A stretch of 64,000 nucleotides of DNA from Flaviramulus sp. BrNp1-15 (GCF_022259695.1 NZ_CP092099.1:3516798-3580797); one strand, 5' to 3'. Numbered from the stretch's first letter, positions 44,598-53,997 are shown. Made by a program: numbers and translations. Notes: generated by a model not told the origin, from the letters alone.

Positions 44598-45767
44598 TTA
44601 ATTCAATAAACTTTTAATTGGAATTCTGGTAAATTCAACATCTTCTTTATTTGTTGCATAAGAAATATAAAGGTAATTATCCCAAATAATTGATTTTGGA
44701 TAACTATAACCTTTTCTTTTATATTTCCCCTTAAATCTCATTAACTGGAGATCTTTATCTTCTGCACTTCTCACCAAATAGGATCTATCAAAAACAAAAC
44801 CATCATCACTTAAGGTTATCACTAAAGGGAATCTATCTTTAGTCCCAGATGGATTATTAACCATAAATGCTGTTCCATTTGGTAAGTTGCCAGCACTTTG
44901 TTTAGCTCGTGAATCAGGAGTATCAACAATTTGAGGTTGGGTCCAACTAATTCCTTTATCAAAACTTACAGCTGCTAATTTTTTAAAAGTGCTATTCTGA
45001 TCCCTAAAAATCATAACCAAAGCACTATCTATTTTTCTATAAAACCAACTAGGTTCTAACTCTCTGCTTATCTCTTTTTTTGATGGTAAATTTTTCATCT
45101 TACCAGCTACCCAACCATTAATACCTAAAGAGTCATCTGTATAAAATGGCTTAACCTTTAAACCTGGTTGCATATGAAAAGCAGTGATAATCCTTCCTGT
45201 TGGTAACTTATGTACATCTTGTTCTATTATACCTAAAACTGGCTCCCCTTTAATGTTCTTAACTTTTTTAGGACATGACCAATCTATACCATTTGTTGAA
45301 GTTATGTATTCGGTATAGCCTTCCTTAATGTTTACATTTGGCCACACACATATAAAAGCAACTAAAATTTCACCATTACTCCACCAACCTCCATTAGTTT
45401 TAATTCCGTTACCGCTTTTTGATGTCAAAGTCATTGGTAAACTCCAATCTTTTTCATTTAAACTTCGTGAATAAAATACTTGGGTATCTTCGGAATCTTC
45501 ATCTGCTGAAGAACTTTGCCACTGTGCATAAAGCATGCCTTTAAAAGGGAATAAAACCACCCCATGATTGTACTTATTATCATTTATTTGAGGTGAAAAT
45601 ATTGTGATTGTTTCTTTACCCTCAGGCTCTTTAAGACCTAGTGTTTTTGGTTTACTATCATCAAAAAGAGCATCAACCTTAAATGGAATATTACTTTTTT
45701 GGGCATTTACTAAGTAAGTTATTAAAAGAAAAGAGAAATATAAAATTGTATTTTTATTGAAAATCAT
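44598..45767 (-). CDS. Exported sialidase-superfamily (BNR repeat) protein
   Basis: The 389-aa protein has a signal peptide (cleaved near VNAQK, residue ~23) and a six-bladed propeller pattern of sialidase type, with BNR/Asp-box-like segments (SFDKGISWTQP, STNGIDWSCP, SRSLNEKDWSLP). It resembles the exo-alpha-sialidase-labelled (BNR_2) proteins found in Bacteroidota sugar loci. True sialidase action is not certain: the arginine triad could not be assigned by eye. It may hydrolyse or bind a glycan. Confidence 0.78.
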   Translation of the reverse strand: MIFNKNTILYFSFLLITYLVNAQKSNIPFKVDALFDDSKPKTLGLKEPEGKETITIFSPQINDNKYNHGVVLFPFKGMLYAQWQSSSADEDSEDTQVFYSRSLNEKDWSLPMTLTSKSGNGIKTNGGWWSNGEILVAFICVWPNVNIKEGYTEYITSTNGIDWSCPKKVKNIKGEPVLGIIEQDVHKLPTGRIITAFHMQPGLKVKPFYTDDSLGINGWVAGKMKNLPSKKEISRELEPSWFYRKIDSALVMIFRDQNSTFKKLAAVSFDKGISWTQPQIVDTPDSRAKQSAGNLPNGTAFMVNNPSGTKDRFPLVITLSDDGFVFDRSYLVRSAEDKDLQLMRFKGKYKRKGYSYPKSIIWDNYLYISYATNKEDVEFTRIPIKSLLN

Positions 45768-45799
45768 AACTTTATTTTATTCTTTAATAACCATGAAGC

Positions 45800-46927
45800 T
45801 CACCCAGAAATTTCGCCCAAAACCCACAAATAATCTGCTCGGTTTTTAATAAAATCTCTGTTAGAAATATCTATAATTTTTACGTTAAAATCGGTTTGTG
45901 TTTTTAAGAAACTTAAATAGCCTTCGTTAATTTTTTCCAAATAATCGTCGGCAATATTTTGCTCATATTTGCGCCCGCGTTTTTTTATATTTTGTTGTAA
46001 ACGCTCTGTATTTTGGTACAAATACACATACAGTTCTGGCTTTGCAATATCTTTGTACATTAAATAAAACAATTTCCTATAGAGACTAAATTCGTCTTCT
46101 GCCAATGTTATTTTCGAGAAAATAAGCGATTTAAACACATCATAATCACTAACAATAAAATCTTTAAACAAATCTAGCTGTGATAAATCATCACTAATTT
46201 GTTGGTATCTGTCTGCTAGAAAAGACATTTCTAAAGTAAACGCATAACGTTGCGCATCTTTATAAAATTTTGGCAAAAACGGGTTATCTGCAAAACGTTC
46301 TAGAATTAATTTTGCATTAAAATCGTGAGATACTTTTGTTGCTAAACTTGTTTTTCCTGCACCTATATTACCTTCAATAGCTATATAATTGTATTTAGAA
46401 AAATCATATGCTTTACTAGGGTTTTTTAACCATATATTAATAGGGTCTAAAACCGATTTGTCATCACATTCATTTAATAAAACAGATACTTCTTTATCAA
46501 AAATAGGGTGTTTTACTTTGTAAGCAATATCATTTAACGGTTGTAATACAAACTTACGTTTCTGCATTTCGGGGTGTGGCAACTGTAGTTTTTTTGTATC
46601 TAAAACAAGCTCTTCAGCAAAAATGATATCTAAATCTATTGTTCGGGCTTCATAAGTATTCTTTGTAGTTCTTTTGCGCCCTAAAGATGTTTCAATCTCC
46701 AGTAAATGTTTTAATACTTTTTTAGGGTCTAGATAACTGGTTAAAACCAAACAGCAATTAAAAAAGTCGTCACTTTCAAAACCAAATGCAGCCGATTTAT
46801 ATACTTTAGAAATTAACTTAATATTCCCAATTTGTATATGAATAGCATCTATGGCATCTTGTAAATTCTTGAATTTATCGCCTTTATTGCTACCTAAAGC
46901 AATGTGATATGTTGTTGGTTTTACCAT
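45800..46927 (-). CDS. folK: Fused FolK (HPPK) and deoxynucleoside kinase
   Basis: The 375-aa protein joins two enzymes. Residues ~1-160 are HPPK (IALGSNKGDKFKNLQDAI, RTIDLDIIF), which adds pyrophosphate to hydroxymethyl-dihydropterin in folate synthesis. Residues ~175-375 are a deoxynucleoside kinase (P-loop YIAIEGNIGAGKTSLA, ERFADNPFLPKFYKD). The fusion is usual for flavobacteria and joins folate and dNTP supply, in line with thyA and DHFR elsewhere in the window. There is no frameshift between the parts. Confidence 0.93.
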   Translation of the reverse strand: MVKPTTYHIALGSNKGDKFKNLQDAIDAIHIQIGNIKLISKVYKSAAFGFESDDFFNCCLVLTSYLDPKKVLKHLLEIETSLGRKRTTKNTYEARTIDLDIIFAEELVLDTKKLQLPHPEMQKRKFVLQPLNDIAYKVKHPIFDKEVSVLLNECDDKSVLDPINIWLKNPSKAYDFSKYNYIAIEGNIGAGKTSLATKVSHDFNAKLILERFADNPFLPKFYKDAQRYAFTLEMSFLADRYQQISDDLSQLDLFKDFIVSDYDVFKSLIFSKITLAEDEFSLYRKLFYLMYKDIAKPELYVYLYQNTERLQQNIKKRGRKYEQNIADDYLEKINEGYLSFLKTQTDFNVKIIDISNRDFIKNRADYLWVLGEISG

Positions 46928-47040
46928 AGCAATGGCAAAATAACTAAAACAATTTTTAATACTTTATATTTACAACACCTATTTATTCACAAAAATTAAC
47001 GTTAATAAAATTAAGACTCAAAAGCTAAAATAAACCTATA

Positions 47041-47435
47041 TGTCACTTCGAGTGTCCCGATTTTTTAATCGGGATGTATCGAGAAGTTTTTATAATATGA
47101 AAATTTATTATGTTTATATATTAAAATGCTCAGATGAAACCTATTATACAGGCTTAACTTCTAACTTAACCAAACGGATTATTGAACATAAAACTGGAAA
47201 ACATACAGATAGCTACACATACAAAAGAAGACCTATAATTTTAGAATATTATGCTGAATTCACAAATGTTGATATAGCTATACAAACTGAAAAACAAATT
47301 AAAAAATGGTCAAGAGCTAAAAAGAAGGCTTTAATTAAAAATGAATATGAAAGGCTTCCTAACTTAGCAAAAAAGAAATTTAGTAAACATTAGTTCTCGA
47401 TACAATGCTCCTGCGTCGCATCACTCGAACTGACA
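47041..47435 (+). mobile_element. Short element with GIY-YIG gene between inverted hairpin ends (copy D)
   Basis: The left end is TGTC, stem ACTTC (47045-47049)/GAAGT (47083-47087), holding a CCCGATT-tttt-AATCGGG hairpin. The right end is stem AGTTC (47392-47396)/GAACT (47427-47431), then GACA. The outer 14 bases are inverted repeats with one mismatch (TGTCACTTCGAGTG against TGTCAGTTCGAGTG), and TGTATCGAGAAGT is repeated inverted with one mismatch at the inner side. The plan matches copies A and C, with a gene in place of the spacer. No target-site duplication is evident. Confidence 0.75.
47097..47393 (+). CDS. GIY-YIG endonuclease family protein inside a repeat element
   Basis: The 98-aa protein has the GIY-YIG (URI) domain: YYVYILKC and YYTGLT are the two tyrosine-containing strands, with the Arg in LTKRIIEH and the catalytic Glu in AIQTEKQIKKW. 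The start at 47097 is chosen because the in-frame ATG at 47040 lies one base before the terminal repeat and adds 19 residues without similarity. The stop codon overlaps the first base pair of the right-end hairpin. Small stand-alone proteins of this type are frequent in flavobacteria; the role is unknown. Here it is likely linked to the flanking repeats. Confidence 0.92.
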   Translation: MKIYYVYILKCSDETYYTGLTSNLTKRIIEHKTGKHTDSYTYKRRPIILEYYAEFTNVDIAIQTEKQIKKWSRAKKKALIKNEYERLPNLAKKKFSKH

Positions 47436-47457
47436 AAATATTTATTCACAATTATAA

Positions 47458-48162
47458 ATGACTTTAAAAGACAAACTTGCTGCGCAACGTATTTACATTC
47501 TTTTAGGTGCTTTATTTATCACCTCACTTGTCGTTTCAAACCTTATTTTTCAAAAGTTTTTTTATTGGTATCCGTTTGATATAGAAATTTTTGGCACCAA
47601 ACTTTTTGAAATTTCAGTTGGTATTTTACCTTACCCTATCACTTTCTTAATCACCGATTTAATTAGTGAGATTTATGGTAAAAAGCGTGCAAACGATGTG
47701 GTTGTGGTTGGAATTTTTGCTTCATTCTTTTCTGTTTTAATAATATTTCTTGCAGATAGTGTACCTGCCACCTCAGTATCCCCTATAAAAAACGATGTCT
47801 TTTCGAATGTTTTTGGAAGGACGATTTTGGCAGTAGGAGCTAGTATGCTTGCATATTTATTTGCACAATTTATTGACATTAGAATATATCATTTTTGGAA
47901 ACACTTAACTAAAGGCAAGCATTTATGGTTACGTAATAATTTTTCAACTTGGCTATCTCAATTTGTCGATACATTTTCAGTGTTATTTTTACTTTGCTCT
48001 TTTGAAGTTTTTCCTTGGAGCAACTTTAAGGGGTACTTAATCAGCGGGTTTTTATTTAAGGTTATTGTAGCAGCTTGCGATACACCATTTTTATATTTAG
48101 GTGTTTATTTATTTAGAAAACGCTTTAAATTAAAAGTGAATGAAGAAATTGATTTACTTTAG
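47458..48162 (+). CDS. Queuosine precursor transporter (YhhQ/VUT family)
   Basis: The 234-aa membrane protein has about six helices with the typical segments FEISVGILPYPITFLITDLISEIYG and LRNNFSTWLSQFVDTFSV. YhhQ-family proteins import queuosine precursors (preQ0/preQ1/queuine) for tRNA modification. No preQ1 riboswitch is seen in the short upstream region, which begins right after the GIY-YIG element. Confidence 0.9.
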   Translation: MTLKDKLAAQRIYILLGALFITSLVVSNLIFQKFFYWYPFDIEIFGTKLFEISVGILPYPITFLITDLISEIYGKKRANDVVVVGIFASFFSVLIIFLADSVPATSVSPIKNDVFSNVFGRTILAVGASMLAYLFAQFIDIRIYHFWKHLTKGKHLWLRNNFSTWLSQFVDTFSVLFLLCSFEVFPWSNFKGYLISGFLFKVIVAACDTPFLYLGVYLFRKRFKLKVNEEIDLL

Positions 48163-48250
48163 ATATTTAACAATAAATTCACTGTTTTCAATCTTTTAGC
48201 ATCATTTTTGCGTATATATTTGTAAATAAAAACAACCTAAATTCTACATC

Positions 48251-50926
48251 GTGAAGAAAGCTTTAAAAATTATCGGCATTACTTTACTCATTATAATAGC
48301 ACTATTAATAGCTATTCCTTTTGCTTTTCAAGGGCAAATAAAAAATATGGTAAAACAATTTATAAACGATAACCTAAATGCAAAAGTTGAGTTTAGCGAT
48401 GTTAGTTTAAGTTTTATAAGAAGTTTTCCTGAGGCCCATGTATCTGTAAGCGATTTGGTAATTACAAATTTTGATCCTTTTAAAGACGAAACTTTTGCTA
48501 CAGCCAAAAATATAGCCTTTACAATGTCGGTTAAAGAGTTGTTTAAAAATGCCGATGAAGAACCTATTTTAGTGAATTCCATATCTGTTGATGAAGCACT
48601 TCTAACCTTAAAAACTGATAAATTTGGTAATAATAATTATGATATTACCAAAGAAAAAGAAAACCAAGTAACCTCTGAAGATGGTAAAAGTTTTTCATTT
48701 GATATTGAAAACTACAACATAAACAAAAGTGCATTTACCTACCTTGATGAAGTCTCTAAAACAACTATTTATGTTACAGAACTCAATCACTCTGGTCGTG
48801 GTATTTTTTCGGCAGAAACCTCAGAATTAGACACAAAAAGTGAAGCTAATGTTAGCCTAAGCATAGACAGTACTAATTATTTAAGCAACAATCCTATTAA
48901 ACTCGATGCATTAATTGGTTTAGATCTAGATAATAACACTTATACATTTAAAGAAAATAAAGGCTACATAAACGAATTACCTTTAGAATTACAGGGCTAT
49001 GTAAAGCAACTTGAAAACGGACAAGAAATTGACATCACTTTTGAAAATCCGGAATCTGATTTTAAAAATTTCTTAGCAGTAATTCCTAAAGAATATTCAA
49101 AAAACATTGAAAACGTACAAACTACAGGCGATTTTAAAGTAAAAGGTATTGTAAAAGGTTTAAGTACAGACGAGACTATTCCTAATTTAGATATTAGCAT
49201 CACCTCAAATAATGCATCATTTAAATATCCAGATTTACCAAAACGCGTTAATAATATTTCAATTAACACCTCTATAAAGAATACTACAGGAAATATTGAC
49301 GATACTTATGTTGATATTAAAAAACTGGATTTTAAAATTGATGATGATGTTTTTAGATCTTCAGCTACATTAAAAAATATTACCAAAAATATGCTGGTTA
49401 ATGCAAATATAGATGGTGTTTTAAACTTAGCAAACATAACCAAAGCGTATCCTGTAGAGTTAGAAAACGCTCTTACAGGTATTTTAAAGGCAAAATTAAA
49501 CACTGCTTTTGACATGAACGCCATTAAAACTAATGCTTATGAGCGAATTAAAAATAATGGTACAGCAAGTATAACCGATTTCGTGTTTTCATCAGAAGAT
49601 ATTGTAAACCCTATTCATATATCAGAAGCAAATATGACATTTAATCCAGGAACTGTATCTCTTAATAATTTTAAAGCTAAAACTGGAGATAGCGATATAA
49701 ATGCGACAGGAACTATAAAAAATTTAATGGGTTTTTTACTAAGCGACAATACACTTAAAGGAAACTTTAATGTAAACTCTAACCTGTTTAAAGTAAGTGA
49801 TTTTATGACAGCTGATGATGAGGAAGCTACAAACAACAAAACCACTTCTAATGAAGAATCATTAAAAATCCCATCATTCTTAGAATGCGCTATAAACGCT
49901 AATGCAAAAACAGTGGTTTATGATAATTTAAATTTAAAAGACGTTACAGGAACACTTTTTATAAAAGACCAACAAGCTTCGCTTCAAGATATGAAGTCTA
50001 GTATTTTTGATGGTGCTTTATCAATTTCTGGAGATGTTTCAACTAAAAACGAAACGCCAACATTTAATCTAAACCTTGGAGCCAATGGTTTTGATATTGC
50101 CGAATCGTTTAGAGGTCTGGAACTTTTACAAAACTTAGCGCCTATAGCTAAAATTCTTCAAGGTAAATTAAATACCAACATTAACATATCTGGAAATCTT
50201 GACAATAGTTTTTCTCCTGATTTAAATAGTGTTTCCGGGAGTGCTTTAGCAGAATTATTAGCCACAAGAATTGGAGACAACCAAGGTGAGCTAATTAATA
50301 AATTAGAAGGCGCTTTAAATTTTGTTGATTTTGATAAGCTTAATTTAAAAGATTTAAAAACTAAATTAGATTTTGCCAACGGTAAAGTTAGCGTAAAACC
50401 CTTCGATTTAAAATATGAAGATATTGCCATTACCGTTTCTGGCTCTCATAGTTTTGATAAAACAATGGAATATAACGCAGTTTTTAATGTACCTGCAAAA
50501 TATTTAGGCAGCGAAGTAAACCGTTTAATTGGTAAGATAGATACTAATGAAGCAAAAAACATAACTATTCCTGTTACTGCAAATATTGGTGGCACACTTA
50601 CTAGCCCAAATGTTAAAACCAATTTAACTAGCGGTATTTCTAACTTAACAAAACAACTTATTGAGATTGAAAAGCAAAAACTACTCAATCAAGGAAAGGA
50701 TAAAGTAAAAGATTTAATTGGAGATGTAATTGGTGGAAACAAAACAAAAACCGATTCCATTAAAAAACAACAAAATAACACAGTTAAAGATGTTTTAGGA
50801 GGCATTATAGGTAACAACAAAACTCAAACCGATTCTACAAAACCAAATACTACTAAAGATGCTGTAAAAAATGTTTTAGGTGATTTATTAGGTAAAAAGA
50901 AAAAAGAAAAGGACACCGTTAATTAA
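48251..50926 (+). CDS. AsmA-like C-terminal region protein (GTG start)
   Basis: The 891-aa protein has one N-terminal helix (residues ~5-27) and then a very long beta-rich body with the DUF748/AsmA pattern (IDGVLNLANITKAYPVE, LQDMKSSIFDGALSISGDV). A Lys/Thr-rich tail contains two similar units, VLGGIIGNNKTQTDS and VIGGNKTKTDS. AsmA/TamB-like proteins bridge the periplasm and move lipids to the outer membrane. The start codon is GTG at 48251. Confidence 0.88.
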   Translation: MKKALKIIGITLLIIIALLIAIPFAFQGQIKNMVKQFINDNLNAKVEFSDVSLSFIRSFPEAHVSVSDLVITNFDPFKDETFATAKNIAFTMSVKELFKNADEEPILVNSISVDEALLTLKTDKFGNNNYDITKEKENQVTSEDGKSFSFDIENYNINKSAFTYLDEVSKTTIYVTELNHSGRGIFSAETSELDTKSEANVSLSIDSTNYLSNNPIKLDALIGLDLDNNTYTFKENKGYINELPLELQGYVKQLENGQEIDITFENPESDFKNFLAVIPKEYSKNIENVQTTGDFKVKGIVKGLSTDETIPNLDISITSNNASFKYPDLPKRVNNISINTSIKNTTGNIDDTYVDIKKLDFKIDDDVFRSSATLKNITKNMLVNANIDGVLNLANITKAYPVELENALTGILKAKLNTAFDMNAIKTNAYERIKNNGTASITDFVFSSEDIVNPIHISEANMTFNPGTVSLNNFKAKTGDSDINATGTIKNLMGFLLSDNTLKGNFNVNSNLFKVSDFMTADDEEATNNKTTSNEESLKIPSFLECAINANAKTVVYDNLNLKDVTGTLFIKDQQASLQDMKSSIFDGALSISGDVSTKNETPTFNLNLGANGFDIAESFRGLELLQNLAPIAKILQGKLNTNINISGNLDNSFSPDLNSVSGSALAELLATRIGDNQGELINKLEGALNFVDFDKLNLKDLKTKLDFANGKVSVKPFDLKYEDIAITVSGSHSFDKTMEYNAVFNVPAKYLGSEVNRLIGKIDTNEAKNITIPVTANIGGTLTSPNVKTNLTSGISNLTKQLIEIEKQKLLNQGKDKVKDLIGDVIGGNKTKTDSIKKQQNNTVKDVLGGIIGNNKTQTDSTKPNTTKDAVKNVLGDLLGKKKKEKDTVN

Positions 50927-51027
50927 AGTTTAAAATTTAACAAAAGAAAAGATATTATTTATTAGGATTTCTCGATAAAAAACGTTATATTATTCTTTGC
51001 GACAAATTTTAAACTTTAAAACAATAT

Positions 51028-51891
51028 ATGAGGCAACTAAAAATCACGAAACAAGTTACCAACCGAGAATCAAAATCCTTAGACAAATACCTTCAAGACA
51101 TTAGTAAAATACCTTTAATTACCGCCGAAGAAGAGGTGGAATTAGCACAACGTATTAGAAAGGGAGATCAAAAAGCTTTAGATACACTCACAACTGCTAA
51201 CTTACGATTTGTAGTTTCTGTTTCAAAACAATATCAAAATCAAGGTTTAACATTACCCGATTTAATCAACGAAGGCAATGCAGGACTAGTAAAAGCAGCC
51301 AAACGTTTTGATGAAACTAGGGGTTTTAAATTTATATCTTATGCTGTTTGGTGGATTAGGCAAGCAATTTTACAAGCTTTAGCAGAACAATCTCGAATAG
51401 TTAGATTACCTTTGAACAAAATTGGGTCTATAAATAAAATAAATAAAGCCTATTCTTTTTTAGAACAGGAACACGAAAGACCACCAAGTGCAGATGAAAT
51501 TGCCACAAGATTAGACCTTACAGTAAGCGATGTAAAGCAGTCTTTAAAAATTTCTGGAAGACATCTTTCTATGGATGCCCCGTTTAGAGAAGGAGAAACA
51601 TCTAATTTATATGATGTTATAACTTCTAGCGAAGCACCAAGACCTGATGCCGATTTAATGAAAAGCTCATTAAATGTAGAAGTTAATCGTGCTTTGGATA
51701 CACTTTCTGAAAAGGAAGCTGAAGTAATTCGCCATTATTATGGCATAAGTAAAAGACAACCTATGAGTCTTCAAGAAATAGGAGACGAATTTGGTTTAAC
51801 ACGAGAACGTGTAAGACAAATAAAAGAAAAAGGCATTCGTAGATTACGACATGCTTCAAAAAGTAAAGTATTAAAAACGTATTTAGGATAA
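51028..51891 (+). CDS. rpoD: Primary sigma factor of Bacteroidota type
   Basis: The 287-aa sigma-70 protein has region 1.2 ([16 protein letters not shown]), region 2 with [32 protein letters not shown], region 3 and a region 4 helix-turn-helix ([18 protein letters not shown]). It lacks the long region 1.1 and the non-conserved insert, which is normal for the primary sigma factor of Bacteroidota, whose promoters are TTTG/TAnnTTTG. It is followed 28 bases later by rpsU. Confidence 0.95.
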   Translation: MRQLKITKQVTNRESKSLDKYLQDISKIPLITAEEEVELAQRIRKGDQKALDTLTTANLRFVVSVSKQYQNQGLTLPDLINEGNAGLVKAAKRFDETRGFKFISYAVWWIRQAILQALAEQSRIVRLPLNKIGSINKINKAYSFLEQEHERPPSADEIATRLDLTVSDVKQSLKISGRHLSMDAPFREGETSNLYDVITSSEAPRPDADLMKSSLNVEVNRALDTLSEKEAEVIRHYYGISKRQPMSLQEIGDEFGLTRERVRQIKEKGIRRLRHASKSKVLKTYLG

Positions 51892-51919
51892 CCCTAAAAC
51901 AAATAACTAAAAAAAAGAT

Positions 51920-52114
51920 ATGTTAAAAATTATTGTAAAAGATGGCGAAAATATAGAACGTGCCTTAAAACGTTATAAAAGAAAACACAGAAATATTAAA
52001 GTAATGCAAAACCTAAGAGACGGCCAGTTTTTTACTAAACCATCTGTTAAAAGACGTCGTGAAATTCAAAAAGCGGCTTATATACAAAATTTAAGAGATC
52101 AAGAGGATATTTAG
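51920..52114 (+). CDS. rpsU: 30S ribosomal protein S21
   Basis: The 64-aa basic protein shows the S21 pattern GENIERALKRYKRK and KPSVKRRREIQKAAY. S21 lies near the anti-Shine-Dalgarno end of 16S rRNA. The bases before the start (AAAAAAAAGAT) contain no AGGAGG-like sequence. It is co-directional with rpoD and ends at a terminator. Confidence 0.96.
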   Translation: MLKIIVKDGENIERALKRYKRKHRNIKVMQNLRDGQFFTKPSVKRRREIQKAAYIQNLRDQEDI

Positions 52115-52140
52115 TCTTTTATTTGAAATAAATATATAAG

Positions 52141-52173
52141 TCCCATTTACATATTTGTAAGTGGGATTTTTTT
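52141..52173 (+). terminator. Intrinsic terminator after rpsU
   Basis: TCCCATTTACA and TGTAAGTGGGA pair over 11 positions (one G-T) with a 4-base loop and a 7-T run. Confidence 0.9.
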
Positions 52174-52210
52174 ATTTAAAGTATTAATAAAATTATTTTA
52201 AAAAAACATC

Positions 52211-53155
52211 CTATTTTTTCAACCTCTTCTTCTTTTCTCTTTTTGTCATTTCTACTTCAATTATATTATTATTACAATAAGCTATATAATCATTATTAGC
52301 AATTAATTTTGTAGCAGAACCATTTTCGCCATTATAAAAAACAGGGTTCACAAAAACATAATAATGTTTCTGGTTAGTTAAATTAGATTTACTATTGTTT
52401 AATTCTGTAATGTCATCATCTAAATAATATACAGAAAAACGCAATTGACTGTTCTCAGGCTTATCATAACTACCCGTAATTGCTAATGGTGTTAAAGGAT
52501 AAACTTTACGTCCTATTTTTACCATTATACTATTCTTTTTAAGCACGCCATACCTTGCAAAGGTTCCATCTTCATGTTCTACAACAATATAGTTTGATTC
52601 GTTCTTGAAATTATATTCAACTACTAGATCTGGATTAAACTCATCAACAATTTTTACCACCACACCTTTTCTTGCTGCATAAACCGTATCATTTGGTTCT
52701 GTTAAAAACTGAAAAGACGTCCAGTTTTTTGGATTAGTATTTCCAAATTTTTCACCTAAGTAACTTAATTTTCTAACTGCTATTTTTTTATCATTTTTAA
52801 ATGGGAGAATATATTTAAAATCCAATTCAGGTTTTGCTCTTGAATCACCATCTATAAAAGTATAAGAATATGAAAAGCCAATACCTTTCTTTGGATCTAT
52901 TGGTTTTAAAGTTGTTATATTACCTGAAAACCCATAAATGGTTCTTCTTATTACATTAGTACTTGCATTAGTTAATTGATTAAATTTTAAAATAACATAA
53001 GTGCTTCCAGGGTTTTTCTTAGTAAATGAAAATGAAACAGAATTATCCGAGTTTCTCTTATATTTAATATCTAATGGTTTATTCTGAGTATTACCAGACC
53101 ATATAAAAATCATCAAACACAAAACAGTTAGCAGGTTTGTTTTCTTTAAAAGCAT
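52211..53155 (-). CDS. Exported M23/LytM-like protein lacking metal ligands
   Basis: The 314-aa protein has a signal peptide (cleaved near SGNTQ, residue ~24), an N-terminal beta domain, and a region at ~148-245 that follows the lysostaphin-type M23 peptidase plan: DTVYAARKGVVVKI, VVEHEDGTFARYGVL, VYPLTPLAITGSY and SQLRFSVYYL. The zinc-binding residues of the family are missing (HxxxD before the first strand, the His of YxHL, and HLHF, here QLRF). It is thus probably a non-cleaving relative, like the divisome activators of this fold. It is 5 bases downstream of the DUF2797 gene. Confidence 0.75.
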   Translation of the reverse strand: MLLKKTNLLTVLCLMIFIWSGNTQNKPLDIKYKRNSDNSVSFSFTKKNPGSTYVILKFNQLTNASTNVIRRTIYGFSGNITTLKPIDPKKGIGFSYSYTFIDGDSRAKPELDFKYILPFKNDKKIAVRKLSYLGEKFGNTNPKNWTSFQFLTEPNDTVYAARKGVVVKIVDEFNPDLVVEYNFKNESNYIVVEHEDGTFARYGVLKKNSIMVKIGRKVYPLTPLAITGSYDKPENSQLRFSVYYLDDDITELNNSKSNLTNQKHYYVFVNPVFYNGENGSATKLIANNDYIAYCNNNIIEVEMTKREKKKRLKK

Positions 53156-53160
53156 AATGA

Positions 53161-53955
53161 TTAATTTATATTCAAATTTACAACCAAACCTTCATTAGCA
53201 CGAATATTAAAAACGGTTTCGTCTTCAAAAATTAAATATTGCCCTTTTATTCCAACCAATTTACCTGTATAGCTTTGTTGTTTTATTATATTTAAACTTT
53301 TTGGCTTTATCGGGTATTTATGCACAGGAAAGTCTAAATTGGTTTCTGTATTATTTTCTATGTAATAGTCTTTTGCTTCATCGGGAATATATTGCTTCAA
53401 ACGTTCTCGCCATTCCACTAAATTTTCATCAACAATTTCATTTTTAAGCATGGTTCTCCAATTGGTTTTATCACTTACATAATCTTTTAAAGCAACCTCC
53501 GTAATACCTGCTAAATATCTATTAGGAACTTCAACAATTTCAATAGCTTCATGCGCACCTTGATCTATCCAACGTGTTGGTACCTGACTCTTTCTTGTAA
53601 CACCTACTTTTACGTTACTAGAATTAGCCAAATACACTATATGCGGTTGTAATTGAACTTTCTTTTCATATTCTAAATCTCTATCTTCTTTATCTAAATG
53701 AGCTGTACTTAATTCTGGACGCATAATCCAATCTGCAGCTTGTGGAATATCAAAAAAACAACTTTTACAAAAGCCTTGTCGGTAAATAGGCTTATCTAAT
53801 CCACAGTTTAAACATTGATATTTAATAAATTGAATTGTAATGTTTTTATCCAACAACTGATTCATATTTATAAAATCGGATTCAAACACTAAATAGTATT
53901 GTATAGGTTGTGAAAACTCTGTTTCCATTTTTGTTAAAACCCCTTGGTAGTTCAT
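53161..53955 (-). CDS. DUF2797 family protein with zinc ribbon
   Basis: The 264-aa protein matches the DUF2797 family. It has four cysteines (48, 51, 63, 66) in a CxxC...CxxC zinc ribbon, then VYLA (107-110), KVGVT (116-120) and Arg128, a spacing that recalls a GIY-YIG/URI fold. The function of DUF2797 is not known to me. It is transcribed together with the M23-like gene and divergent from the GH3 gene, with a 42-base gap. Confidence 0.85.
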   Translation of the reverse strand: MNYQGVLTKMETEFSQPIQYYLVFESDFINMNQLLDKNITIQFIKYQCLNCGLDKPIYRQGFCKSCFFDIPQAADWIMRPELSTAHLDKEDRDLEYEKKVQLQPHIVYLANSSNVKVGVTRKSQVPTRWIDQGAHEAIEIVEVPNRYLAGITEVALKDYVSDKTNWRTMLKNEIVDENLVEWRERLKQYIPDEAKDYYIENNTETNLDFPVHKYPIKPKSLNIIKQQSYTGKLVGIKGQYLIFEDETVFNIRANEGLVVNLNIN

Positions 53956-53997
53956 AAAAAAAAGTCTTATTTTTAAAATCTTAAAGATAAACTAAAT

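Noticed and set aside
47040..47096. Longer start of the GIY-YIG gene from ATG at 47040
   Set aside because: The added 19 codons are the terminal hairpin of the element; family members begin at MKIYYVYIL-like sequence.
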